From the NCBI RefSeq assembly GCF_011388215.1, contig NZ_CP049989.1, forward strand, positions 372,001 to 436,000: a stretch of DNA of 64,000 nucleotides, written 5' to 3'. Below the pieces are notes generated by a model. The model was not told where the DNA came from, did no database searches, and was given only the letters and a program-made list of their open reading frames with translations. The translations under genes and the position numbers were made by a program. This DNA is from Hydrogenophaga crocea. GTDB lineage: Bacteria > Pseudomonadota > Gammaproteobacteria > Burkholderiales > Burkholderiaceae_C. Position 1 is the stretch's first letter; the number at the start of each line of letters is the position of its first letter. Below are positions 39,188-48,583 of the stretch, in pieces.

Positions 39188-39859
39188 TCAGACCGGCCTG
39201 CGCGGCCGCAGCATGCCGCGCAGGATCAGGTCGACCTGCGTGTCGATGAAGGTGATGGGATCGAGCCGCTCGGACGGGGGGCAGCACGGCGTCATCGAGT
39301 GCTTCCACATCAGCAGGAAGATCATGGGCGCGATCAGGCTGTAGACCGCGTAGTCGAGCGGCAGCTCGCGGAACTCGCCGCGGTCGATGCCGCGCTGCAG
39401 GATGCGGCGCAGCAGCGCGTGGCCCGGGCCGATCACCTCCTGCTGGTAGAAGTTGGCGATCTCGGGGAAGGTGCCCGACTCGCTCATGACCAGCTTGGTG
39501 ATGCCCGAGGCCGGCGTCATGCCGATGCGCTCCCACCAGGTGTGCATGGCGTAACGCACCAGCTCCAGGCTGTCGCCGGTGAACTGCGCAAGCTCGTTGT
39601 CCCATTCGGGGAAGCGGCCCGCGATGTTCTCGCGCACCACGGCCTTGAACAGGTCTTCCTTGCTCGGGAAATACAGGAACAGGGTGCCCTTGGACACCCC
39701 GGCGCGCGCCGCCACCTCTTCGACGCGTGTGGCGGCAAAACCCTTCTCGACGAACAGGGCCAGCGCGGCCTCGATCAGCTCGCCCGGGCGCGCTTCCTTG
39801 CGGCGCGCGCGGCGGGGCGCGGCCGGGGTGGCGGCAGGTTGGGGGCGGGCGGCGGGCAT
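39188..39859 (-). CDS. TetR family repressor of the RND operon
   Basis: A 223-residue regulator. Seen: a basic Ala/Pro-rich N-terminal tail (1-25), then the TetR helix-turn-helix with VEEVAARAGVSKGTLFLYFPSKEDLFKAVV (shown here in parts: AARAGVSKGTLFLYFPSKE), and a C-terminal ligand domain of the kind seen in AcrR/TtgR-like proteins. First gene of tetR-mfp-rnd-pcm-rhodanese-tolC. An inverted repeat just upstream of its start overlaps the promoter, so autorepression is likely. Confidence 0.9.
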   Translation of the reverse strand: MPAARPQPAATPAAPRRARRKEARPGELIEAALALFVEKGFAATRVEEVAARAGVSKGTLFLYFPSKEDLFKAVVRENIAGRFPEWDNELAQFTGDSLELVRYAMHTWWERIGMTPASGITKLVMSESGTFPEIANFYQQEVIGPGHALLRRILQRGIDRGEFRELPLDYAVYSLIAPMIFLLMWKHSMTPCCPPSERLDPITFIDTQVDLILRGMLRPRRPV

Positions 39860-39865
39860 GGGGAT

Positions 39866-39887
39866 TTAATGACCGGTGGGTTATTAA
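39866..39887. promoter_or_regulatory. Candidate TetR operator and promoter
   Basis: Arms TTAATGACC (39866-39874) and GGTTATTAA (39879-39887) form an inverted repeat, 8 of 9 positions matching, spacer GGTG. On the minus strand a -10 box TATATT (39891-39886) touches it, and the tetR ATG is 7 nt downstream. It stands out as an AT-rich island in GC-rich DNA. Expected to be bound by the TetR protein. Confidence 0.6.
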
Positions 39888-39949
39888 TATACCCCACCCC
39901 CCTTACCCGACCCCAACAGCGACCCGCGCAGCGGCGGCGCGTGGGAGCC

Positions 39950-41143
39950 TCAGTTGAAAGCGGCGATACCCGTTATCGCGCGCCCGAGGATGAGGGCGTG
40001 GATGTCGTGCGTGCCCTCGTAGGTGTTGACCACCTCGAGGTTGACCAGGTGGCGCGCCACGCCGAACTCGTCGCTGATGCCGTTGCCGCCCATCATGTCG
40101 CGCGCCAGGCGGGCGATGTCCAGTGCCTTGCCGCAGCTGTTGCGCTTGAGGACGGAGGTGAGCTCCACGGGCGCGATGCCCTCGTCCTTCATGCGGCCCA
40201 GGCGCAGGCAGCCCTGCAGGCCCAGGCCGATCTCGCTCAGCATGTCGGCGAGCTTCTTCTGGATCAGCTGGTTGGCGGCCAGCGGGCGGCCGAACTGCTG
40301 GCGGTCCATCACGTACTGGCGGGCGCGGAAGTAGCAGTCTTCGGCCGCGCCCAGCGCGCCCCAGGCGATGCCGTAGCGCGCGCTGTTGAGGCAGGTGAAC
40401 GGGCCCTTGAGGCCGCGCACCTCGGGGAAGGCGTTCTCTTCGGGGCAGAACACGCCGTCCATCACGATCTCGCCGGTGATCGAGGCGCGCAGGCCCACCT
40501 TGCTGTGGATGGCGGGCGCGCTCAGCCCCTTCCAGCCTTTCTCGAGGATGAAGCCGCGGATCGCGCCTTCGTCGTCCTTGGCCCAGACCACGAACACGTC
40601 GGCGATCGGGCTGTTGGTGATCCACATCTTGGCGCCCGACAGGCTGTAGCCGCCCTGGACCTTCTTGGCGCGGGTGACCATGCTGCCGGGGTCCGATCCG
40701 TGGTTGGGCTCGGTCAGGCCGAAGCAGCCGATCCACTCGCCGCTGGCGAGCTTGGGCAGGTACTTCTGCTTCTGCGCCTCGGTGCCGAACTCGTTGATGG
40801 GCACCATCACCAGCGAGGACTGCACCGACATCATCGAGCGGTAGCCCGAGTCGATGCGCTCGACCTCGCGCGCCACCAGGCCGTAGCACACGTAGTTGAG
40901 GCCGGCGCCGCCGTACTGCTCGGGAATGGTCACGCCCAGCAGGCCCAGGCTGCCCATCTCGCGGAAGATCGCTGCATCGGTTTTTTCGTGGCGGAAGGCC
41001 TCGGTCACGCGCGGGGCCAGGCGCTCCTGGCAGTAGGCGTGCGCGGCGTCGCGCACGGCGCGCTCGTCTTCGCTGAGTTGGCTGTCGAGCTGGAACGGGT
41101 CTTCCCAGCTGAAGCTGGCTTTGGACTTGACGGGCGAGAGCAT
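39950..41143 (-). CDS. gcdH: Glutaryl-CoA dehydrogenase
   Basis: FAD enzyme that oxidises and decarboxylates glutaryl-CoA to crotonyl-CoA in lysine, tryptophan and glutarate breakdown. 397 residues. Seen: [15 protein letters not shown] of the acyl-CoA dehydrogenase middle domain, [17 protein letters not shown], and catalytic Glu376 in [16 protein letters not shown] stands about 8 nt before ATG 41143. It has no partner CoA-transferase gene next to it. Divergent from a LysR gene, like gcdH and gcdR in Pseudomonas. Confidence 0.93.
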   Translation of the reverse strand: MLSPVKSKASFSWEDPFQLDSQLSEDERAVRDAAHAYCQERLAPRVTEAFRHEKTDAAIFREMGSLGLLGVTIPEQYGGAGLNYVCYGLVAREVERIDSGYRSMMSVQSSLVMVPINEFGTEAQKQKYLPKLASGEWIGCFGLTEPNHGSDPGSMVTRAKKVQGGYSLSGAKMWITNSPIADVFVVWAKDDEGAIRGFILEKGWKGLSAPAIHSKVGLRASITGEIVMDGVFCPEENAFPEVRGLKGPFTCLNSARYGIAWGALGAAEDCYFRARQYVMDRQQFGRPLAANQLIQKKLADMLSEIGLGLQGCLRLGRMKDEGIAPVELTSVLKRNSCGKALDIARLARDMMGGNGISDEFGVARHLVNLEVVNTYEGTHDIHALILGRAITGIAAFN

Positions 41144-41205
41144 GGCTTGTCTCCGGTATGGGGTGGGAACCGGCGGATTGTCTGTCCGCAGACCATAGCT
41201 GTCTA

Positions 41206-41245
41206 ATATCGATCCTGTATTCAACGATTCGATTGGCATATCGAT
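41206..41245. promoter_or_regulatory. gcdH-lysR divergent region with repeated ATATCGAT
   Basis: The octamer ATATCGAT occurs at 41206-41213 and 41238-41245, 32 bp apart (about three helical turns), the second copy running into the lysR ATG. Between them is AT-richer sequence. These may be LysR contact sites or chance; no clean T-N11-A palindrome was identified. Confidence 0.35.
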
Positions 41246-42134
41246 GGAATTCCGCCACCTGCGCTGCTTCCTGGTCCTTGCGGAAGAACTGCACTTCGGC
41301 CGCGCGGCCCAGCGCCTGGCCATGACGCAGCCGCCGCTGTCGCTCAACATCCAGCAGCTCGAAGCCTCGGTGGGCGCGCCGCTGTTCGTGCGCAACAGCC
41401 GCGGCGTGGCGCTTACGCCCGCGGGCCAGGCCTTCGTGCCGCGCGCCCGCGCGCTGCTCGACGCGGCGGGCGCCGCCGCGCGCGAGGCGCGCGAGGTGGC
41501 GCAGGGCGTGAGCGGGCAGCTGCGTGTGGGCTTCGCCGGCACCGTGCTGTACCGAGGTCTGCCGCAGATCCTGCGCGCCTTCGGCCAGCGCCACCCGCGG
41601 CTCACGCTGGTGCTGCGCGAGATGAGTTCGAGCGACCAGCTCATCGACCTGCAGCACGGCCGGCTCGACGCCGGCTTCGTGCACACCACGCGCGTGCCGC
41701 CCGGTTGTTCGCAGGTGCTGGTGTCGCGCCAGGCCTTCGTGGCATGCGTGCCCCAGGCCCACCCGCTGGCGCACAAGCGGCGCGTGGCGCCACCCGCGCT
41801 CGCGGGTCAGCCCTTCGTGGCGATTTCACGCGCCGTTTCGCCCGACTACCACGACCGCCTGCTCGCGCTGTGCGCCGACCACGGCTTCGAGCCCGAGGTG
41901 CGCTTCGAGCTGCGCCACTGGCTCAGCGTGGTGTCGCTGGTGGCGCAGGGCCTGGGCGTGTCCATGGTGCCGGCGGCCTTGCAGCAGGCGGGCCTGCCGG
42001 GCGCGGCCTTCGTGCCGCTGCAGGGCGACACGCCGCCCTACGAAACGCGCTGCCTGTGGCGCAGCGGCGCCGAGAGCGCCGCGCTCGCGGCATTCCTGGA
42101 CGCCGTGCGGGGCTTCGCGCTGCCGACAGAATGA
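41244..42134 (+). CDS. LysR family transcriptional regulator
   Basis: A 296-residue LysR-type regulator. Seen: N-terminal winged helix [22 protein letters not shown] and [14 protein letters not shown] (quoted in parts), linker, and a periplasmic-binding-like effector domain with [15 protein letters not shown] and [15 protein letters not shown]. Divergent from gcdH with a 100-bp gap, so it probably controls gcdH, perhaps in response to glutarate. The cinnamate/CbnR-like effector-domain text ([17 protein letters not shown]) leaves an aromatic-acid effector possible. msrA starts 23 nt after its stop. Confidence 0.9.
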   Translation: MEFRHLRCFLVLAEELHFGRAAQRLAMTQPPLSLNIQQLEASVGAPLFVRNSRGVALTPAGQAFVPRARALLDAAGAAAREAREVAQGVSGQLRVGFAGTVLYRGLPQILRAFGQRHPRLTLVLREMSSSDQLIDLQHGRLDAGFVHTTRVPPGCSQVLVSRQAFVACVPQAHPLAHKRRVAPPALAGQPFVAISRAVSPDYHDRLLALCADHGFEPEVRFELRHWLSVVSLVAQGLGVSMVPAALQQAGLPGAAFVPLQGDTPPYETRCLWRSGAESAALAAFLDAVRGFALPTE

Positions 42135-42157
42135 GGCTTTGATCGAAGGAGAACGCG

Positions 42158-42694
42158 ATGAGCGACAAACAGGTGCTGGTGCTGGGTGGCGGCTGCTTCT
42201 GGTGCACCGAGTCGGTCTACAAGGAAGTGCGCGGCGTGAGCGACGTGGAGTCGGGCTACAGCAACGGCCACACGAAGCAACCGAGCTACGAGCAGGTGTG
42301 CACCGGCAGCACCGGCCACAACGAGGTGGTGCGCCTCGAGTACGACCCCGCCGAGGTGAGCACGCGCGAGTTGCTGGAGATCTTCTTCGTGGTGCACGAC
42401 CCCACCACGCTGAACCGCCAGGGCAACGACGTGGGCACGCAGTACCGCAGCGGCATCTACTTCACCACGCCCGAACAGGCCGCCGAGGCACAGGCCATCA
42501 TCGCCGAGCTCACGCAAGCCAATGCCTTCGGCCGGCCCATCGTGACCGAGGTGAAGCCGCTGGACAACTACTGGCCCGCCGAGGCCTACCACCAGGACTT
42601 TTTCGAGCGCAACCCGCACCAGGGTTATTGCATGGCGGTGGCCGCGCCCAAGGTGGCGAAGTTCCGCAAGACGTTCGCGCGCCTGGCGAAGTAG
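42158..42694 (+). CDS. msrA: Peptide methionine sulfoxide reductase A
   Basis: Reduces methionine-S-sulfoxide in proteins. 178 residues. Seen: GGGCFWCTE with nucleophile Cys13 and Cys16, ESGYSNGHTKQPSYEQVC, GHNEVVRLEYDP, and DNYWPAEAYHQDF at the C-terminal end. GAAGGAG stands about 7 nt before ATG 42158. Follows the LysR gene closely, but a functional link is not evident. Confidence 0.95.
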   Translation: MSDKQVLVLGGGCFWCTESVYKEVRGVSDVESGYSNGHTKQPSYEQVCTGSTGHNEVVRLEYDPAEVSTRELLEIFFVVHDPTTLNRQGNDVGTQYRSGIYFTTPEQAAEAQAIIAELTQANAFGRPIVTEVKPLDNYWPAEAYHQDFFERNPHQGYCMAVAAPKVAKFRKTFARLAK

Positions 42695-42784
42695 CCACCC
42701 GCAAGCCGAAGCGATGCAACGGTGGCGAGAGGCCGTCCGGACGGCAGCGGGCCTGGCGTTCGAAGGGCGCCCCGAATGCCCGTG

Positions 42785-43276
42785 TCAGCCGGAGACGGTC
42801 TGGCGCGAGGACCAGAAGCCTTCGTGAGGCCCCACCATCTCGCCGACCAGCGCATCGACCGGCCCCACCACCTCCACCGCCCGCTGCCCGCGCGCGAACA
42901 CCTCGCGGCAGGGCAGCGAGAGCGTGGGGTTTTCTTCGTGCGAGCCCGTGAGCGCGAGCAGCGCTTCTTCGCTCGCGCCGTACACCACGCGCCCGATGCC
43001 GGCCCAGTAGATGGTGCCCGCGCACATGGCGCAGGGCTCGAAGGTGGTCACCAGCGTGCAATTGCGCAGGTAGGCGCCCGGGTAGGTGCCGGCCGCGTGC
43101 CGCGCGAGCGTGGACTCGGCGTGGTTGACCGTGTCGATGTTGCCCTGCTCGGCGAGCACCGTCTCGCCGTCGGGGGCGACCAGCAGGGCGCCGAACGGGT
43201 GGCGGCCCATGGCCGCGGCGCGGCGCGCCACCTGGTTGGCGCGCCGCAGTTGGCGCTCGACCTGGTCGGGGCTCAC
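42785..43276 (-). CDS. CDD-fold nucleobase/nucleoside deaminase (guanine deaminase-like)
   Basis: A 163-residue zinc deaminase of the cytidine-deaminase fold. Seen: NHAES (His52, Glu54) and the zinc ligands PCAMC (Cys82, Cys85), with RHPFGALLVAPDG in front, the plan of short GuaD-type guanine deaminases and TadA relatives. Because it is the last gene of an ABC importer operon that may belong to the purine regulon, guanine or a related base is a fair guess, not shown. Start GTG 43276 overlaps the permease stop (GTGA). Confidence 0.83.
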   Translation of the reverse strand: MSPDQVERQLRRANQVARRAAAMGRHPFGALLVAPDGETVLAEQGNIDTVNHAESTLARHAAGTYPGAYLRNCTLVTTFEPCAMCAGTIYWAGIGRVVYGASEEALLALTGSHEENPTLSLPCREVFARGQRAVEVVGPVDALVGEMVGPHEGFWSSRQTVSG

Positions 43277-44046
43277 GCTTGCGTGCCGCGGTGGGCCCAG
43301 GCCGTGGTGTGCTTTTCCACAAAGCTGAACAGCTCGTACATGGCCATGGCCATTGCGCCCACCACCAGCAGACCGCTGAAGGCCAGGCCCATCTGCATGG
43401 ACGAACCGGCCGAGATCAGCAGGTAGCCGATGCCTTCGTTCGATGCCGTCATCTCCGACACCGTGGTGCCCACGAAGGCGAGCGTGATCGCGACCTTGAG
43501 CGAGCCGAAGAAGTAGGGCATGGATCGCGGCAGGCCGACCTTGGTGAGCACGTCCCAGCGCTTGGCGCCGAGCACGCGCAGCACGTCTTCGAGCTCGGGC
43601 TCGAGCGTGGCCAGGCCGGTGGCGATGTTGACCATGATCGGGAAGAAGCTGATGAGGAAGGCCGTGAGGATGGCCGGGCCCACGCCGATGCCGAACCACA
43701 CCACCAGAATGGGCACGAAGGCCGCCTTGGGCAGCGCGTTGAAGGCCGTCATCAGCGGGTAGACCGCGGCATAGGCCAGGCGCGAACTGCCGATCAGGAA
43801 GCCCAGCAGCACGCCCACCACGATCGCGATGCCGAAGCCGGCCATGGTCACCCAGAAGGTGCGCCAGGCGTGGCCCAGGATGGTCACCTTGTGCTCGAGG
43901 GTCTGCTCCCAGATGCGCGAGGGGCTGGGGAAGATGAACTCGGACACGCCGAAGCCGGCGGTGATCACCTCCCAGATCACGATGATCGCGATCAGCAGCA
44001 GCAGCGGGGAGAAGCGCTCGATGTTCTTGCGTTGTTTGCTGTTCAT
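43273..44046 (-). CDS. ABC transporter permease (NitT/TauT family)
   Basis: A 257-residue inner-membrane permease with six helices, SsuC/TauC type. Seen: SEFIFPSPSRIWEQ, LPKAAFVPILVVWFGIGVGP, and the EAA-type loop RVLGAKRWDVLTKVGLPRSMPYFF (in parts: GAKRWDVLTKVGLPRSMP), which contacts the ATPase. ATG 44046 is chosen over an upstream ATG at 44103 because it gives the usual short cytoplasmic N terminus. Gap to the ATPase gene is 7 nt; the deaminase gene overlaps its 3' end. Confidence 0.92.
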   Translation of the reverse strand: MNSKQRKNIERFSPLLLLIAIIVIWEVITAGFGVSEFIFPSPSRIWEQTLEHKVTILGHAWRTFWVTMAGFGIAIVVGVLLGFLIGSSRLAYAAVYPLMTAFNALPKAAFVPILVVWFGIGVGPAILTAFLISFFPIMVNIATGLATLEPELEDVLRVLGAKRWDVLTKVGLPRSMPYFFGSLKVAITLAFVGTTVSEMTASNEGIGYLLISAGSSMQMGLAFSGLLVVGAMAMAMYELFSFVEKHTTAWAHRGTQA

Positions 44047-44053
44047 GGGGCGC

Positions 44054-44890
44054 TCACTGGTTGATGACGGCACCGGCCTTGCGCATGGCGCCGATGTGGC
44101 CACGCAGCTCGTGCACGATGTCGGTGAATTCCTTGGTGTAGGTGACCTCGAGCTCGCGCGTGCGCGGGATCTCGATCTCGCGCTTGACCACGAAGCGGCC
44201 CGGGCTCTTGCTCATGCAATACACCGTGTCGGCCAGGAACACCGATTCGCGCAGGTCGTGCGTGACCAGGATGACGTTGAATTTCTGCGCCTCCCACAGG
44301 TCGCGCAGCGTGCACCAGAGCTCTTCGCGGGTGAACGCGTCGAGCGCGCCGAAGGGCTCGTCGAGCAGCAGCATCTTGGGCTCGTGGATCAGCGCGCGGC
44401 AGATGCTCGCGCGCTGCTGCATGCCGCCCGAGAGCTCCCAGGGAAACTTGTTCTCCATGCCGCCCAGGCCCACGCTGGCGAGCAGCTTCTTGGCGCGCTC
44501 CTCGTATTCGCGGCGGCGGTCCTTGAACTGGCTGCGGTAGGGCTCGACGATCTCCAGCGGCAGCAACACGTTGTCGAGCGTGGTGCGCCAGGGCAGCAGC
44601 GAGGGGGCCTGGAAGGCCATGCCCGAGATCTTGAGCGGGCCGGTCACGGGCTGGCCGTCGATGCGGATCTTGCCCATGCTGGGCATCTTCAGGCCCGTGG
44701 TGAGCTTCATGAAGGTGGACTTGCCACAACCCGAGGGGCCGACGATGGCGATGAACTCGCCGCGTTGCACCTTGAGGTTGATGTCTTCGACCGCAAAGAT
44801 GTTCTTGGCGAGCAGGTCGTCGTTGTAGGCGAGCCAGACCTGGTCGAAGTCGACGAAGGCGGCGTCGCTCGGCGGGGCGGTGTGGGGCAT
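44054..44890 (-). CDS. ABC transporter ATP-binding protein (NitT/TauT family)
   Basis: A 278-residue ATPase. Seen: Walker A GPSGCGKST at 51-59, FQAPSLLPWRTTLDN (Q-loop), signature LSGGMQQR, Walker B LLLDEPFGALD and the H-loop VTHD. It carries about 20 extra residues in the helical region (KDRRREYEERAKKLL), seen in some purine or pyrimidine-type NitT/TauT importers. Forms the importer with the permease downstream and the binding protein upstream. Confidence 0.92.
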   Translation of the reverse strand: MPHTAPPSDAAFVDFDQVWLAYNDDLLAKNIFAVEDINLKVQRGEFIAIVGPSGCGKSTFMKLTTGLKMPSMGKIRIDGQPVTGPLKISGMAFQAPSLLPWRTTLDNVLLPLEIVEPYRSQFKDRRREYEERAKKLLASVGLGGMENKFPWELSGGMQQRASICRALIHEPKMLLLDEPFGALDAFTREELWCTLRDLWEAQKFNVILVTHDLRESVFLADTVYCMSKSPGRFVVKREIEIPRTRELEVTYTKEFTDIVHELRGHIGAMRKAGAVINQ

Positions 44891-44906
44891 GGGCGTCTTT
44901 CGTGAA

Positions 44907-44940
44907 AAGGGCCAGCCCCCTTGCGGGACGGCCGGCCCTT
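44907..44940 (-). promoter_or_regulatory. Hairpin between binding-protein and ATPase genes
   Basis: Arms AAGGGCC-A-GCC (44907-44917) and GGC-C-GGCCCTT (44930-44940) pair with one mismatch, and the loop itself holds CCC/GGG. On the minus strand it is followed by TTTTC. Such intergenic hairpins commonly protect or attenuate so that the binding protein is made in excess over the membrane parts. Confidence 0.6.
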
Positions 44941-44959
44941 GTTGCCTGGGTTCGGGTCC

Positions 44960-45994
44960 TTACTTCTTGACCGGCGGCAGGATGTCGAGCTCGGCCTTGC
45001 TGGGCAGCATGGCGCCGTTCCAGACCTTGTTCGGATCGACGCGGGTCTTGGTGCCATAGGCGTCGGACACCTGCGAGGCCATGAGCGCGAGGCGGCCCGG
45101 CACGACCTGGCCGAAGCCTTCCTTGCGCGCGTCGGGGCTGGCCACCACGGCGTCGATGGCGAGCTGCAGGCGGCGCGTCTCCAGCGGCACGTTGATGATG
45201 CCGTCGCGGGCCTTCACGGTCTCGATGGTGGCAGCCGGGTTGGCCATCACCTCTTTGGCGCCCTTGGCGAACGAGGACAGGAAGGCCTTCACCGCGGCCG
45301 GGTTCTCGGCGATGAGCTTGGGCGAGGCGATGATGACGTTGCCGTAGAGCTTCACGCCGTGCTCGGCGTAGGGCAGGATCACCACGTCTTCGGGCTTCAC
45401 GCCGCGCGCTTCGAGGTTGAGCAGCGAGGTGAACGAGAAGCCGGTGATGGCCTCGATGTCGCCGCGCACGAGCATGGTCTCGCGCAGCGGCGGGTCCATC
45501 GAGGTCCAGGCCACGTTGTTGATGCCGTTGGCCTTCTGGAAGATCGGGAAGCCCTTGCGGCCGGCGTCGAACACGGGCGCGCCGAGCTTCTTGCCTTCGA
45601 GGTCCTTGGGCTTGGTGATGCCGCTCTTCTTGAGGGCGAGCACCGCGGCCGGCGTGTTGTTGTAGACCATCATCACCGCCACCGGCTTGTTCGGTGCGTC
45701 GGGGTTGTTGGCGTGGAATTCCATCAGGGCGGCCAGGTCGGCAAAGCCCATGTCGTAGGTGCCCGAGGCCACGCGCGTGACGGTGCCACCCGAGCCGTTG
45801 CCGGCGTCGATGGTCACGTCGAGCCCGGCCTGCTTGTAGTAGCCCTTGGCGGCGGACTGCAGGAACAGGGCGGCGGGGCCTTCGAAGCGCCAGTCGAGCT
45901 GGAACTTGATGGCGGTCTGCGCCTGGGCGGCGCCCGCGAAGGCGAGGGCCGCGGCCAGGGCGGCGGTGGTCTGCAGGAAACGGCGTTTGATCAT
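44960..45994 (-). CDS. ABC transporter substrate-binding protein (NMT1/THI5-like)
   Basis: A 344-residue periplasmic protein. Seen: signal peptide with KRRF at the start and AQA-type cleavage near residue 25, FQLDWRFEGPAALFLQSAAKGYYKQAGLDV, the classic opening of NMT1/SsuA/ThiY binding proteins (quoted in parts: WRFEGPAALFLQ), and GNGSGGTVTRVASGTYDMGF. Ligand unknown; the family binds pyrimidine precursors, sulfonates, nitrate, and in some purine clusters nucleobases. GGAGA stands 5 nt before ATG 45994. Upstream at 46104 lies a TGTATACA palindrome also present at the urate locus. Confidence 0.9.
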   Translation of the reverse strand: MIKRRFLQTTAALAAALAFAGAAQAQTAIKFQLDWRFEGPAALFLQSAAKGYYKQAGLDVTIDAGNGSGGTVTRVASGTYDMGFADLAALMEFHANNPDAPNKPVAVMMVYNNTPAAVLALKKSGITKPKDLEGKKLGAPVFDAGRKGFPIFQKANGINNVAWTSMDPPLRETMLVRGDIEAITGFSFTSLLNLEARGVKPEDVVILPYAEHGVKLYGNVIIASPKLIAENPAAVKAFLSSFAKGAKEVMANPAATIETVKARDGIINVPLETRRLQLAIDAVVASPDARKEGFGQVVPGRLALMASQVSDAYGTKTRVDPNKVWNGAMLPSKAELDILPPVKK

Positions 45995-46206
45995 GGTTTC
46001 TCCAAGGCTGGCGGTACTGGGGAAGGGGTCTGCCGTCTGCGCGGCCTGCATGGCAAATAGCAACATCGGTGCCAGAGCGCGCCGATGTTTTGCACACCGG
46101 TTTTGTATACACATTTTCGGCGTGGGGGCGGGTGCGGGCATCCTGACATACCCTGAAACAGGGCATGGATGCACCGTACCGGGGTGGAGTATCGCCCCGG
46201 TTTGGT
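45995..46206. promoter_or_regulatory. Control region of the ABC importer operon, with TGTATACA
   Basis: About 210 bp without a gene, the longest protein-free stretch apart from the tRNA cluster. It contains the palindrome TGTATACA at 46104-46111 followed by ATTTTCGG; the gntR-uraH gap has the same octamer followed closely by TTTCGG. Candidate site for the GntR regulator. No firm -10/-35 pair assigned. Confidence 0.55.
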
Positions 46207-46233
46207 GCGGGGGCCCCGCCCTGGGGCCCCCGC
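46207..46233 (-). terminator. Strong GC hairpin after maeB
   Basis: Perfect 11-bp inverted repeat GCGGGGGCCCC (46207-46217) with 46223-46233, loop of 5. It lies 7 bp beyond the maeB stop. No T-run follows on either strand, so it is either a non-canonical terminator or a 3'-end stabiliser. Confidence 0.55.
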
Positions 46234-46240
46234 TGCGGCC

Positions 46241-48520
<2,280 letters not shown>

Positions 48521-48583
48521 GGCGGTCTCCTCGGGTCGCACGGGTCGGGGCCGCATTGTGCCCTGCGCCCGGGAAGCCGCGGG

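Noticed and set aside
42732..42745. Palindrome GCCGTCCGGACGGC between msrA and the deaminase gene as a terminator
   Set aside because: Perfect 14-bp palindrome but with no loop and no T-run; lies in a 90-bp convergent gap and could be chance in GC-rich DNA.
43273..44103. Upstream ATG at 44103 for the ABC permease
   Set aside because: It would add 19 residues that overlap the ATPase gene and do not resemble the family; ATG 44046 fits.
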